Notes under the pieces: model-generated
Database searches by the model: none
What the model was told of the DNA's origin: nothing
Seen by the model: the letters and a program-made list of their open reading frames with translations, nothing else
Made by a program: the position numbers and the translations under genes
Shown here: one piece after another, positions 1-5,948 of the stretch
Position numbering within the stretch: the first letter of the stretch is position 1
Layout of the letters: each line of letters starts with the position of its first letter
Source: Bacillota bacterium
Lineage (GTDB): Bacteria; Bacillota_C; Negativicutes; CTSoil-072
Assembly: GCA_017861495.1 (NCBI GenBank)
Contig: JAGFXW010000230.1
Location: forward strand, 1-7,855
Direction: 5' to 3'
Length of the DNA: 7,855 nucleotides

Positions 1-93
1 TACATCATGAATTGTTATTGATTTTAAAAAGCAATAGCTGCGTGCAGAGTTAATATCAATAAAATATTTACACGTCGCGGAATGTTTCGACAT
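1..93 (-). CDS. Possible start of a gene cut by the window edge, unknown product
   Basis: An ATG at 93 opens a frame of 31 codons that stays open to the window edge. It begins MSKHSATCKYF and contains two cysteines (residues 8 and 21). A purine-rich AGGAG stretch at about 105-109 lies roughly 11 bases upstream, a slightly long spacing for a ribosome binding site. The ORF follows the 55-residue ORF by 75 bases with no terminator between them, so if real it would belong to the same cyclic-di-GMP-controlled transcript. I do not recognise the protein and too little is visible to assign a family. A competing frame (155-24) overlaps it, so the assignment is weak. Confidence 0.25.
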   Translation of the reverse strand, partial: MSKHSATCKYFIDINSARSYCFLKSITIHDV

Positions 94-168
94 TTATACA
101 ATCTCTCCTGTTCCTTTGTCATTATCTGGCGGCTCATACTTCTCTTTGGAAACATGAACGTTTCGTTA

Positions 169-336
169 CTAAGCCTCTTTGCGGGCTGCAAATGACTTTA
201 ACGTTATTTCTCCCTGATTGTTCTGTTCCTTGCGCCGAGCGTGTTCTCTCAGTTCGCCAAGCGTGCCTGCTTTGTCAAAAAACCAATCATTCGTTCCATC
301 AAAACTAGGAAACTTATCCTGGTAGTCGCTACTCAT
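169..336 (-). CDS. Small 55-residue hypothetical protein downstream of a c-di-GMP riboswitch
   Basis: This 56-codon frame starts with MSSDYQDKFPSF and ends KSFAARKEA before a TAG stop. Its ribosome binding site is excellent: AAGGAGG at 344-350, seven bases from the ATG. The protein is hydrophilic, with no membrane segment, signal peptide or cysteine. The first half is rich in aromatic and acidic residues (Y5, F9, F12, W18, F19, F20). The second half is a charged, probably helical stretch (about residues 26-40, with EL and REHARRKEQ) ending in a basic tail. It is the first ORF after a sigma-A promoter, a GEMM-I aptamer and an intrinsic terminator, which is the main evidence that it is expressed. 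I know no family for it. By context it could be an effector or partner protein in a cyclic-di-GMP-controlled process such as the motile/sessile switch; that is inference. Confidence 0.62.
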   Translation of the reverse strand: MSSDYQDKFPSFDGTNDWFFDKAGTLGELREHARRKEQNNQGEITLKSFAARKEA

Positions 337-343
337 TCGCAGG

Positions 344-350
344 CCTCCTT
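344..350 (-). promoter_or_regulatory. Strong ribosome binding site of the 55-residue ORF
   Basis: On the minus strand the sequence reads AAGGAGG, close to the full anti-16S complement, seven bases before the ATG at 336 and preceded by an A-rich run. It decides the start of an ORF that would otherwise be too short to call. Confidence 0.75.
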
Positions 351-385
351 TTTTTAATTCAGAGCTGCACTCATATTAACAATAT

Positions 386-407
386 AAAAACCAGGCTATT
401 TGCCTGG
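386..407 (-). terminator. Intrinsic terminator of the c-di-GMP riboswitch expression platform
   Basis: The minus strand shows a perfect six-base-pair stem CCAGGC / GCCTGG around a five-base AAATA loop, followed directly by TTTTT and an AT-rich run. It lies about 30 bases after the aptamer and 50 bases before the start codon of the 55-residue ORF, the position expected for a transcription-attenuating riboswitch. The 5' arm CCAGGC is identical to a segment in the closing stem of the aptamer (441-446), so the 3' arm could pair with either copy. Confidence 0.75.
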
Positions 408-436
408 CGACGCATCAACATCAACAAAAGAAGATG

Positions 437-520
437 TGCAGCCTGGCAGTCATGGACGTACTCGTCTTTAGACCCAAAGCTTTGCGCCGCTATTTTTCAA
501 TAGGTTTGCCCAAATGTGCA
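437..520 (-). promoter_or_regulatory. Cyclic di-GMP-I (GEMM-I) riboswitch aptamer
   Basis: Read on the minus strand, this segment carries the GEMM-I core in order: GGGCAAACC, a hairpin CTATT-GAAA-AATAG with a GAAA tetraloop, GCGCAAAGC, GGGTCTAAA, a small hairpin GACG-AGTA-CGTC, then GCCAGGCTGC. The ends pair as P1 (TGCA with TGCA, and TTTGG with CCAGG). In the family the GAAA loop docks onto the P3 receptor, and the bound dinucleotide is contacted by a G in GGGCAAACC, an A in GCAAAGC and a C near the 3' end; all three appear to be kept. One deviation is G in place of the common A just before CGCAAAGC. A sigma-A promoter lies upstream and a terminator downstream. The ligand is inferred from the motif. 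Whether the switch turns expression on or off is not settled by reading alone. Confidence 0.87.
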
Positions 521-548
521 ATTATTTTTAATTGTCTGACTTATCTGT

Positions 549-577
549 ATTATATCGAAGTTTAAGCCAACAGTCAA
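549..577 (-). promoter_or_regulatory. Sigma-A promoter of the c-di-GMP riboswitch transcript
   Basis: The minus strand has TTGACT (577-572), a 17-base spacer and a perfect TATAAT (554-549). Transcription would start near 542, about 22 bases before the aptamer. An AT-rich stretch directly upstream (about 578-599) resembles an UP element. This gives the riboswitch unit its own start, independent of the cvfB-like operon ahead of it. Confidence 0.85.
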
Positions 578-700
578 TATGGTAAAAAAATATTAAACTA
601 TCCTTTTGTCAGAAAAGCAGCCCACACCGAACTCCCCGTATCAATCTTTAGGACTAAAACATACTGATAATGTTACGCAGCCAATTAAGGTTTAGCCAAC
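578..700. other. Spacer between operon terminator and riboswitch promoter
   Basis: This is part of a 486-base stretch without a called gene (337-823). The rest of that stretch is accounted for by the riboswitch, its promoter and terminator, and the operon terminator. In the 123 bases between the two units I see no ORF with a ribosome binding site, no RNA gene and no repeat, only the AT-rich run next to the -35 box. Confidence 0.5.
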
Positions 701-730
701 AAAAAAAGGCCCTGCGTTATAAACACAAGG
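701..730 (-). terminator. Intrinsic terminator closing the nadD-cvfB-like gene cluster
   Basis: On the minus strand a seven-pair stem CCTTGTG / CGCAGGG (two G-U pairs) encloses a TTTATAA loop, then CC and seven Ts (707-701). An outer alternative stem can form between AAAAGGCC at 766-759 and GGCCTTTT next to the T run. It lies about 95 bases after the cvfB-like stop and before the riboswitch promoter, so it separates the two transcription units. Confidence 0.75.
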
Positions 731-823
731 TCTTCAGATTGCTATCGGCGGTTTATCCGGCCTTTTCCAGTTTGATGACGCACAGCCATCCATCCGTTAG
801 AAGGCCAATTTTTCAGATCGAAA

Positions 824-1744
824 TCAGCTGGGTTCGTTATGAACCGAAGCAGTGTCCGCCTCCGGATTGTTTTGCGTCAAATACGTCCAGCCCTCCCGCT
901 GTTCCACCAAGCCGCTGCGGATTAAACGGCCCAACGCCCGTTTAAAGGCAGCCTTGCTGATACCGAATTTTTGACGGATAATCTCTGGATTCGTGTCATC
1001 GCTATACGGCATTTTACCGCCGCGTCCTTCCAGCAAAACCATAATCTTTTCCACATCCAGATCAATCGCTTCTTGTTTTAACGGCCGCATGGAAACATTA
1101 ATCCGGCCATCCTCACGAACAAATGTAATTCGGGCCGTTACTTCTTCCCCAACTTTAGGCCGTTTCAGCATTTCATTCGTATGCATAAAAGCGATATACC
1201 GTTCCGTGGTCAGTAGGAACGCACCCTGGTCGGTAAAATTGTACACTGAGCCGGTAACCATATCACCGACTTTTGCGTCAGCAGCCGGTTTGGAAGCGCG
1301 GCGCATTTCATCCTCTACTTCCATGGTAACTGCCGGCCGACCGGATTTATCCCGGTACAGCTTTACCCAAACCATATCCCCGGCGCGAAGATTGCCGCGC
1401 ATGCCGGAAAACGGCATGAACACGCCCCGTTCTGCGCCGATGTCGACAAAAGCGCCGTCGCGGGAAGTATTCAACACTTTCACGCGGGCAATTTGCCCTT
1501 CCCTCATTTTGGGGAGACGCATGCTGGCTGTCAAACGGCCTTTGGGGTCATTATACAGGTAAACCTCTACTTCATCGCCCACCGCTACAGGGTGGAGTTG
1601 CTGCGCTTTATGCAATAAAATATCATCCGCAGTACGACCGGTGCCGGCATCGAGAAAAGCGCCGAATTCACTGGACCGTACAACCTTCAATGTTACCACA
1701 TCACCTGGTTTGAACGCAGATTTTTCCAACTCGGTCAAAATCAT
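824..1744 (-). CDS. cvfB: CvfB/YitL-like S1-domain RNA-binding protein
   Basis: A cytoplasmic protein of 306 residues with three S1-type OB folds and a C-terminal winged helix, the architecture of S. aureus CvfB and B. subtilis YitL. S1 repeats fall at about residues 12-77, 82-144 and 157-221, each starting with a GD/EGQ-V turn and a GAF(L/V) strand (FGAFLD, DGAFVD, QGAFLL). The winged helix spans about 230-290 with FGISKAAFKRALGRLIRSGLV as its recognition region. Family members bind RNA and affect virulence or gene expression; the target here is unknown. GTG at 1747 is directly followed by ATG at 1744. I chose the ATG because GAGG lies eight bases before it, a better spacing. The gene starts just after the rsfS stop, so it is probably translationally coupled, and it is last before the terminator. 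Confidence 0.92.
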   Translation of the reverse strand: MILTELEKSAFKPGDVVTLKVVRSSEFGAFLDAGTGRTADDILLHKAQQLHPVAVGDEVEVYLYNDPKGRLTASMRLPKMREGQIARVKVLNTSRDGAFVDIGAERGVFMPFSGMRGNLRAGDMVWVKLYRDKSGRPAVTMEVEDEMRRASKPAADAKVGDMVTGSVYNFTDQGAFLLTTERYIAFMHTNEMLKRPKVGEEVTARITFVREDGRINVSMRPLKQEAIDLDVEKIMVLLEGRGGKMPYSDDTNPEIIRQKFGISKAAFKRALGRLIRSGLVEQREGWTYLTQNNPEADTASVHNEPS

Positions 1745-1747
1745 CAC

Positions 1748-2098
1748 CTACGCCTCATATTTACGTGCCGGAGCATCACTCCACAAGCTTTCCAAATTAT
1801 AAAAACTCCGGTCTTCTTCTACAAACACATGCGCTACGCAAGAGCCATAATCCAACAACACCCAGTGCGCCCCGCGGTACCCTTCCTTATGAAGCGGAAA
1901 AATGCCCTGTTCTTCTAACTTTTCTTCAATATTATCAACAATCGCCTGCACCTGGGTCGTTGAATTCCCGCTGCAGATAATAAAATAATCAGTCACCGGA
2001 GACACCGCCCGCATGTCTAAAGCCACAATATCCCGAGCTTTTTTTTCACTGGCCGCCGCCATAATAAGTTCCGGCAATTGAATCGTTTGTTCTGTCAT
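1748..2098 (-). CDS. rsfS: Ribosomal silencing factor RsfS
   Basis: A 116-residue member of the RsfS (Iojap/DUF143) family at its normal length. Family members bind ribosomal protein uL14 on the large subunit and block joining with the small subunit, lowering translation in starvation. The conserved signatures are present: TDYFIICSGNSTTQVQAI at 36-53, EGYRGAHWVLLDYG at 72-85 followed by CVAHVF, and FYNLESLW at 99-106. The ATG overlaps the stop of the LCP gene in an ATGA junction, and a GGAGGAG ribosome binding site lies inside the end of that gene, so translation is probably coupled. Placement after nadD, yqeK and an LCP gene matches the widespread Firmicutes arrangement. Confidence 0.97.
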   Translation of the reverse strand: MTEQTIQLPELIMAAASEKKARDIVALDMRAVSPVTDYFIICSGNSTTQVQAIVDNIEEKLEEQGIFPLHKEGYRGAHWVLLDYGSCVAHVFVEEDRSFYNLESLWSDAPARKYEA

Positions 2099-3126
2099 AC
2101 TTCTCCTCCTATGAATGAATCATCATTCATGTCAACCCCGTTGAAAGCTTGCGCCAGAAGCTCTACCGGCATAACCGCCGCATTTGCCTCTTGCTGCAGT
2201 CGTTCCGTAATCCGTTCGAGTTGTTCTTGGTTGGGGACCCAGTAACTGACCCCGCCGATAGTAGAAAACGAACCTGGAAGCATCACGGTTTGCACTTCAC
2301 CCGCCCATACCGCTCTTAATCCGCGCCCAGCTTGGAAATAAGACCAGAATGTCATATCGGTTTTTACGTGCTGTTTCACAGCGCTCACCAAGGCCGGCAA
2401 TTTCAGGATGGTTCCCGGTTGTACAAACTGGCCGCTAATTACTTTTAAGAAGCGCTGTTGCCGCTGCACCCTACCAACATCCCCAAGTTCATCACTGCGA
2501 AACCGGACATATTCTCCGGCTTTTTGTCCATCCAAATGTTGATACCCTTTCAAAAGGTGAATATGCAAATCCGCATACGGATCATCATAATTCATGTCCC
2601 GCTCGACGTAGAGATTAACCCCGCCGAGAATATCCACCACTTTGATAAATGCCTGCCAATCTATCACCACAAAATAATTCACCGGCACATTGAGCAGTTC
2701 TTCCACCGTTTTGGCTGCTAATTCAGACCCGCCGTAATAATAGGCATGGGCAATTTTTTCCTGTCCTTTTTGGCCTGGGATTGCCACCCGGGTATCCCGC
2801 GGGATTGACAGCAGGGTAACTGCGCCGGTATCCTGCCTGATGCTGGCAAGCACCATCGCATCGGAACGCTGAGGCGCCCCAGGATGCTCATTATCACCTT
2901 CATCAAGCCCCAACAAAAGAATATTGATCTGCTTCGCCTGTGACGGCGCTTGTCTGGCAGGTGGTGAAACTTCTGCAGTTTTGAAGGAAACAAATGTTTT
3001 ATAGGCATAGATCCCAGCCCAGGTCAAAGCTCCAATCAATGCGATTAAAAAAATCAATAACAGAAATACCCGGCCCCAACGTACTTTTCGTCGCCGCCGG
3101 GGTCGACGAGTTCGACCTTCACTCAT
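2095..3126 (-). CDS. LytR-CpsA-Psr (LCP) family cell-wall glycopolymer ligase
   Basis: A 343-residue membrane-anchored LCP protein. A very basic cytoplasmic tail (residues 1-18, RTRRPRRRRK) precedes one membrane segment (about 19-42), a Pro/Gln linker and the extracytoplasmic LCP domain (about 67-240). Conserved marks include INILLLGLD (67-75), RSD (87-89), SIPRDT (107-112) with the lipid-phosphate-binding arginine, HAYYYGG (127-133), and YVRFRSDELGDVGRVQRQQ (206-224). Family enzymes transfer lipid-linked glycopolymers onto peptidoglycan; in diderm Firmicutes the acceptor or cargo is less clear. The ATG overlaps the yqeK stop by eight bases (ATGAGTGA). The C-terminal part (about 240-343) is less conserved and ends in an acidic segment. 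The substrate cannot be read from sequence. Confidence 0.95.
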   Translation of the reverse strand: MSEGRTRRPRRRRKVRWGRVFLLLIFLIALIGALTWAGIYAYKTFVSFKTAEVSPPARQAPSQAKQINILLLGLDEGDNEHPGAPQRSDAMVLASIRQDTGAVTLLSIPRDTRVAIPGQKGQEKIAHAYYYGGSELAAKTVEELLNVPVNYFVVIDWQAFIKVVDILGGVNLYVERDMNYDDPYADLHIHLLKGYQHLDGQKAGEYVRFRSDELGDVGRVQRQQRFLKVISGQFVQPGTILKLPALVSAVKQHVKTDMTFWSYFQAGRGLRAVWAGEVQTVMLPGSFSTIGGVSYWVPNQEQLERITERLQQEANAAVMPVELLAQAFNGVDMNDDSFIGGEV

Positions 3127-3721
3127 CTATCGATCCCTCGCCTTCTTGTCCTTGCCGGTTTTGCATGACCAGCTCATTACGGCCGGTCACAGTATCCGGA
3201 TGCAACAAGCCACCTTTGTGCAAAATATAGACTACACTCTGGTTATATGCCGCTAATAAAGCTTTATCCAGACCTTCTTCCGCCAGCATCCGCAATTCTT
3301 CCACCCCGGGAAAAGAACGCATCGGTTCAATAAAATCCGCTAAATAAATAATTTTATCCAGTAGTGTCATCTTCGATCCACCGGTCGTGTGGAAAGCAAT
3401 CGCCCGGCAAATCTCCTTGTCATCCACCCCGTATTCGGAAACTGCCAACAAAGACCCCAGTTTCGCATGAAGCAACACCGGAGTATGACGTTCTACCGGA
3501 TCAATCGCAAGACCTACTTCTTCCGCGCGCGAAAGCAATCGATCTTCCGGAAAATTGCGCGCGCAATCATGCAGCACCCCTGCCAAAGCAGCCTTTTGCA
3601 AATCTGCGCCAAACCGTCGGGCCAATTGGACCGCCGTTTGACTGACTCCCAGCGAATGTATATACCGTTTTTCGGATAACTGCATACGTAATTTGGCAAC
3701 AATTGCTTCGTATTCTATCAT
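3119..3721 (-). CDS. yqeK: HD-domain Ap4A hydrolase YqeK (symmetrical)
   Basis: A 200-residue HD-superfamily phosphohydrolase of the YqeK family, which cleaves diadenosine tetraphosphate symmetrically to ADP. The metal-binding set is visible: H22 (in RYIHSLGV), H51-D52 (VLHDCAR), H85 (LLHAKLG), H111 (AFHTTGG) and D129 (YLADFIEP). The C-terminal helices carry VYILHKGGLLHPDTV followed by a polar, Gln/Glu-rich tail after about residue 180. The start ATG at 3721 has a weak GGTGAT ribosome binding site. The gene follows nadD, from which it is separated by a terminator-like hairpin, and overlaps the LCP gene. Pairing with nadD is common in Firmicutes and links dinucleotide synthesis with turnover of adenylated dinucleotides. 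I see no convincing promoter of its own. Confidence 0.95.
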   Translation of the reverse strand: MIEYEAIVAKLRMQLSEKRYIHSLGVSQTAVQLARRFGADLQKAALAGVLHDCARNFPEDRLLSRAEEVGLAIDPVERHTPVLLHAKLGSLLAVSEYGVDDKEICRAIAFHTTGGSKMTLLDKIIYLADFIEPMRSFPGVEELRMLAEEGLDKALLAAYNQSVVYILHKGGLLHPDTVTGRNELVMQNRQGQEGEGSIDE

Positions 3722-3797
3722 TCTATATCACCGTAAATTAAAATTCGCCGTCATGCCGGAATATCCTTTTTAGAAAGAATTCTGCTTATCCCAAGAC

Positions 3798-3821
3798 AAA
3801 AGCCCCCGTTTTGGAGGCTTT
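3798..3821 (-). terminator. Terminator-like hairpin between nadD and yqeK
   Basis: The minus strand reads AAAGCCTCC, an AAAAC loop, then GGGGGCTTT, a nine-pair stem with one G-U pair, followed by TTGTCTTG. The T run is short and partly inside the stem, so termination may be partial. It lies just after the nadD stop and would reduce read-through into yqeK and the genes behind it. The A-rich stem also gives a weak reverse-strand form, but there is no gene for it to terminate on the plus strand. Confidence 0.62.
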
Positions 3822-3839
3822 GAATGTAACAAAGCATAT

Positions 3840-4457
3840 TTAGTCCCGATAAAGACCTTCCTTACCAATATAGTTTTCTACGCTATCCGGAACAATATAT
3901 TTAATTGAATTGCCGGTTTTCACCCGTTCACGAATATCGGTCGATGAAATTTCCAGTTCCGGCGTAGCTAAGCGATGGATTCGCTGTTGGCCAATCGGGC
4001 CAAAATGCCGGATGATATCATCAATTTTCCCACCGCAGCCGGGACGGGCAGCCGCAATAATCGAGCATAATTCCAACAACCGTTCCGCATTATTCCATGT
4101 AGGCAGGTCCTGCACAGAATCGGCGCCCATGATAAAAAACAATTCTGTCTGGTCACCAAACTGTTCCATCAATGCCAGGATTGTGTCCACGGTATACGAA
4201 GGCCCTGTCCGCTCCATTTCAATCGTAGACACATAAAAATACGGATTGGAATAGGTTGCCATGACCGTCATAATATAGCGGTGGATCGCCGACGTCACGG
4301 CTAAATTTTGTTTATGGGGCGGGGTACTCGCAGGAATAAAAAGTACTTGGTCCAGATTATATTCATTCCGCACTGCTTCTGCAATAACCAAATGACCTAT
4401 ATGGATTGGATCAAAAGTCCCACCCATGATGCCAATCTTCCTTTTTCTCTGTTCCAT
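3840..4457 (-). CDS. nadD: Nicotinate-mononucleotide adenylyltransferase NadD
   Basis: A 205-residue cytoplasmic enzyme that joins nicotinate mononucleotide with ATP to give deamido-NAD, the central step of NAD synthesis. The nucleotidyltransferase fold signatures are complete: GGTFDPIHIGH at 12-22 with the HxGH motif at 19-22, STPPHK at 44-49, GPSYTVDT at 85-92, MGADS at 110-114, and the C-terminal ISSTDIR at 170-176. The length is typical for bacterial NadD. The start has an AAAGAGG ribosome binding site, and an extended -10 promoter lies about 40 bases upstream. It stands behind an export operon instead of the obgE-proB-proA neighbourhood often seen in relatives, although those genes could lie elsewhere. 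Confidence 0.97.
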   Translation of the reverse strand: MEQRKRKIGIMGGTFDPIHIGHLVIAEAVRNEYNLDQVLFIPASTPPHKQNLAVTSAIHRYIMTVMATYSNPYFYVSTIEMERTGPSYTVDTILALMEQFGDQTELFFIMGADSVQDLPTWNNAERLLELCSIIAAARPGCGGKIDDIIRHFGPIGQQRIHRLATPELEISSTDIRERVKTGNSIKYIVPDSVENYIGKEGLYRD

Positions 4458-4496
4458 CCAAGCCTCTTTCCACTACACAAATAATTTCTGCCCCTA

Positions 4497-4525
4497 ATTA
4501 TAGCAGTATTGCTGAGGATAGTACA
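4497..4525 (-). promoter_or_regulatory. Extended -10 promoter in front of nadD
   Basis: The minus strand contains TGC directly followed by TATAAT (4505-4497), a perfect extended -10 element. The -35 position at 17-base spacing reads TGTACT (4525-4520), a poor match, as is common for extended -10 promoters. It would start transcription about 35 bases before the nadD ATG, giving the housekeeping cluster its own start separate from the export operon. Confidence 0.65.
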
Positions 4526-4570
4526 GAGTTGATCCTAATTTCTTGACAAGTTATCGATTGCGCATACACC

Positions 4571-4738
4571 TCAAAAAATCCATCTCAGCAAAAACAGAGT
4601 AACCAGAATCAACGCTGTTATGATCAATCCAGCCCGGAGATAGTCCATTATATCATGACGGCCTTTTTCCGTCCGGTAGTACATTTGCAGGCTTCGCCAA
4701 TAAGCCTTGGCGATAGCAACCAAACTTCCATTATTCAT
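4571..4738 (-). CDS. Small single-membrane-span protein coupled to the ABC permease
   Basis: This ORF encodes 55 residues starting [14 protein letters not shown]. An N-terminal polar and amphipathic half (about 3-30, with [10 protein letters not shown]) is followed by one strongly hydrophobic segment, about residues 34-54 ([20 protein letters not shown]), ending near the stop. Its ATG overlaps the permease stop in an eight-base ATGAATAA junction, so translation is probably coupled to the permease; there is no separate good ribosome binding site. The length, clean membrane helix and overlap argue for a real gene, likely an accessory or stability subunit of the transporter, but I know no family for it. 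An upstream in-frame ATG at 4813 would lie inside the permease and is less likely. The topology (positive residues before the helix) suggests N-in, C-out. Confidence 0.62.
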   Translation of the reverse strand: MNNGSLVAIAKAYWRSLQMYYRTEKGRHDIMDYLRAGLIITALILVTLFLLRWIF

Positions 4739-5948
4739 GCCGCAGCGCTTCAATCGGATCAAGCAATGCGGCTTTTCGCGCCGGATATAAGCCAAAGAAC
4801 AAACCAATCGCAACGGACACGCCGAACGCCAATAAAATAGAGGCCGGTGAAATCACCGTATTCCAGCCTGCAACCGTTGAAATGACATGAGCGCTGGCCA
4901 CGCCCAGCAAAATCCCCAGTAATCCACCGGTTACGCCAAGCACGATGGCTTCGATTAAAAATTGTAATAAAATGTTACTATAAGTGGCCCCCAGTGCTTT
5001 GCGAATGCCAATTTCCCGTGTGCGTTCCGTTACGGATACCAACATAATGTTCATGATGCCGATGCCGCCCACAACCAGGGAGATTGCAGCAATACAACCC
5101 AACAAAGTCGTAATGGCGCCGGTCGTTTCCGCAGCGGTGGCCATGATTGCCGCCAGATTCCGCACCGTAAAATCGTCAGGAGCACCCGGCTGGATCCGGT
5201 GTCTAACACGCAATAAAGCGCTGATATCATTTTGGACTTGGTCAATTAGCTCGGCATTGGCCGCCTGGATATTAATGTTGCTAACGTAGGTAATCCCCAT
5301 CAAACGATCCTGCGCGGTCGTCAAGGGAATAACGGCTACATCGTCTTGATCTTGTCCGGCTGCCGACTGACCCTTCGCTTCGAATACGCCAATCACCTTG
5401 AAAGGCGCCTTATTGATACGGATGGTCTGGCCGATAGGGTTAATATCGCCAAACAGATTAGTAACGAGCGTTTGGCCAATGACAACCACCCGGGCGCGGG
5501 CATCCAAATCCCGGCTGCTAAAAAAGGAGCCCGAAGCAATGTTCCAATTTCGCACTTCCAAAAACTCCGGCGTCGATCCCTGGACGCTGGTCTGCCAGTT
5601 TTGATTGCCAAAAACCAGTTGAAACTGGCGGCTGACAGCCGGTGCCACTGCATTAATATTATCAACTTCCCGCGCAATTGCCTGTGCATCCTTATTGGTT
5701 AACGTGATATTAGAGCCGGCCGCAAGGCGGATGCCGCCGGACGGCGAAGAAGCCCCCGGAACGACAATGAGCAGATTGCTGCCAAGCCCGGCAATTGAAC
5801 TTTCTACTTTTTGCTGGACGCCAATACCAATAGCCACCATGGCAATGACAGCGCCGACGCCAATAATGATCCCCAGCATGGTAAGAACAGAGCGCAGCTT
5901 GTTTGCCTTTAAGCCTTCAAAAGCAATAATCACACTTTCCCAGAACAT
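4731..5948 (-). CDS. MacB/YknZ-like FtsX-fold ABC transporter permease
   Basis: A 405-residue inner-membrane permease of the type VII (MacB) class. It has four membrane segments: TM1 at about 19-43, then a 235-residue periplasmic MacB-type core domain, then TM2 at about 279-305, TM3 at about 327-352 and TM4 at about 368-389. Typical marks are the N-terminal [19 protein letters not shown] (13-31), [16 protein letters not shown] (306-321) in the coupling region that contacts the ATPase, and the C-terminal [18 protein letters not shown] (388-405). In E. coli MacB the ATPase and permease are fused; here they are separate, as in B. subtilis YknY/YknZ. Such pumps use mechanotransmission to push substrates held on the periplasmic side. 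The start overlaps the ATPase gene by 19 bases and has an AGGGGGC ribosome binding site. Confidence 0.95.
   Translation of the reverse strand: MFWESVIIAFEGLKANKLRSVLTMLGIIIGVGAVIAMVAIGIGVQQKVESSIAGLGSNLLIVVPGASSPSGGIRLAAGSNITLTNKDAQAIAREVDNINAVAPAVSRQFQLVFGNQNWQTSVQGSTPEFLEVRNWNIASGSFFSSRDLDARARVVVIGQTLVTNLFGDINPIGQTIRINKAPFKVIGVFEAKGQSAAGQDQDDVAVIPLTTAQDRLMGITYVSNINIQAANAELIDQVQNDISALLRVRHRIQPGAPDDFTVRNLAAIMATAAETTGAITTLLGCIAAISLVVGGIGIMNIMLVSVTERTREIGIRKALGATYSNILLQFLIEAIVLGVTGGLLGILLGVASAHVISTVAGWNTVISPASILLAFGVSVAIGLFFGLYPARKAALLDPIEALRHE

Noticed and set aside
24..155. 43-codon minus-strand ORF (starts MFPKRSMSRQ)
   Set aside because: It has no good ribosome binding site and competes with the frame starting at 93; neither can be proven, but the latter has the better upstream site.
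670..945. 91-codon plus-strand ORF
   Set aside because: It runs antisense across the operon terminator and the end of the cvfB-like gene, has no ribosome binding site and shows no family features.
993..1562. 189-codon plus-strand ORF
   Set aside because: It is a reverse-frame shadow lying wholly inside the cvfB-like gene, whose S1 domains are clear; the composition is Ser/Arg-rich as expected for antisense translation.
2458..3008. Plus-strand and alternate-frame ORFs within the LCP gene
   Set aside because: All are shadows of the LCP reading frame, with no start signals or recognisable domains.
4520..4560. TTGTCA at about 4547 as a -35 box for nadD
   Set aside because: It is too far from the perfect TATAAT, and no good -10 box stands 16-18 bases behind it.
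4571..4813. 80-residue version of the small membrane protein
   Set aside because: The first 25 codons would lie inside the permease coding end in another frame; the internal ATG in the ATGAATAA junction is the more natural start.
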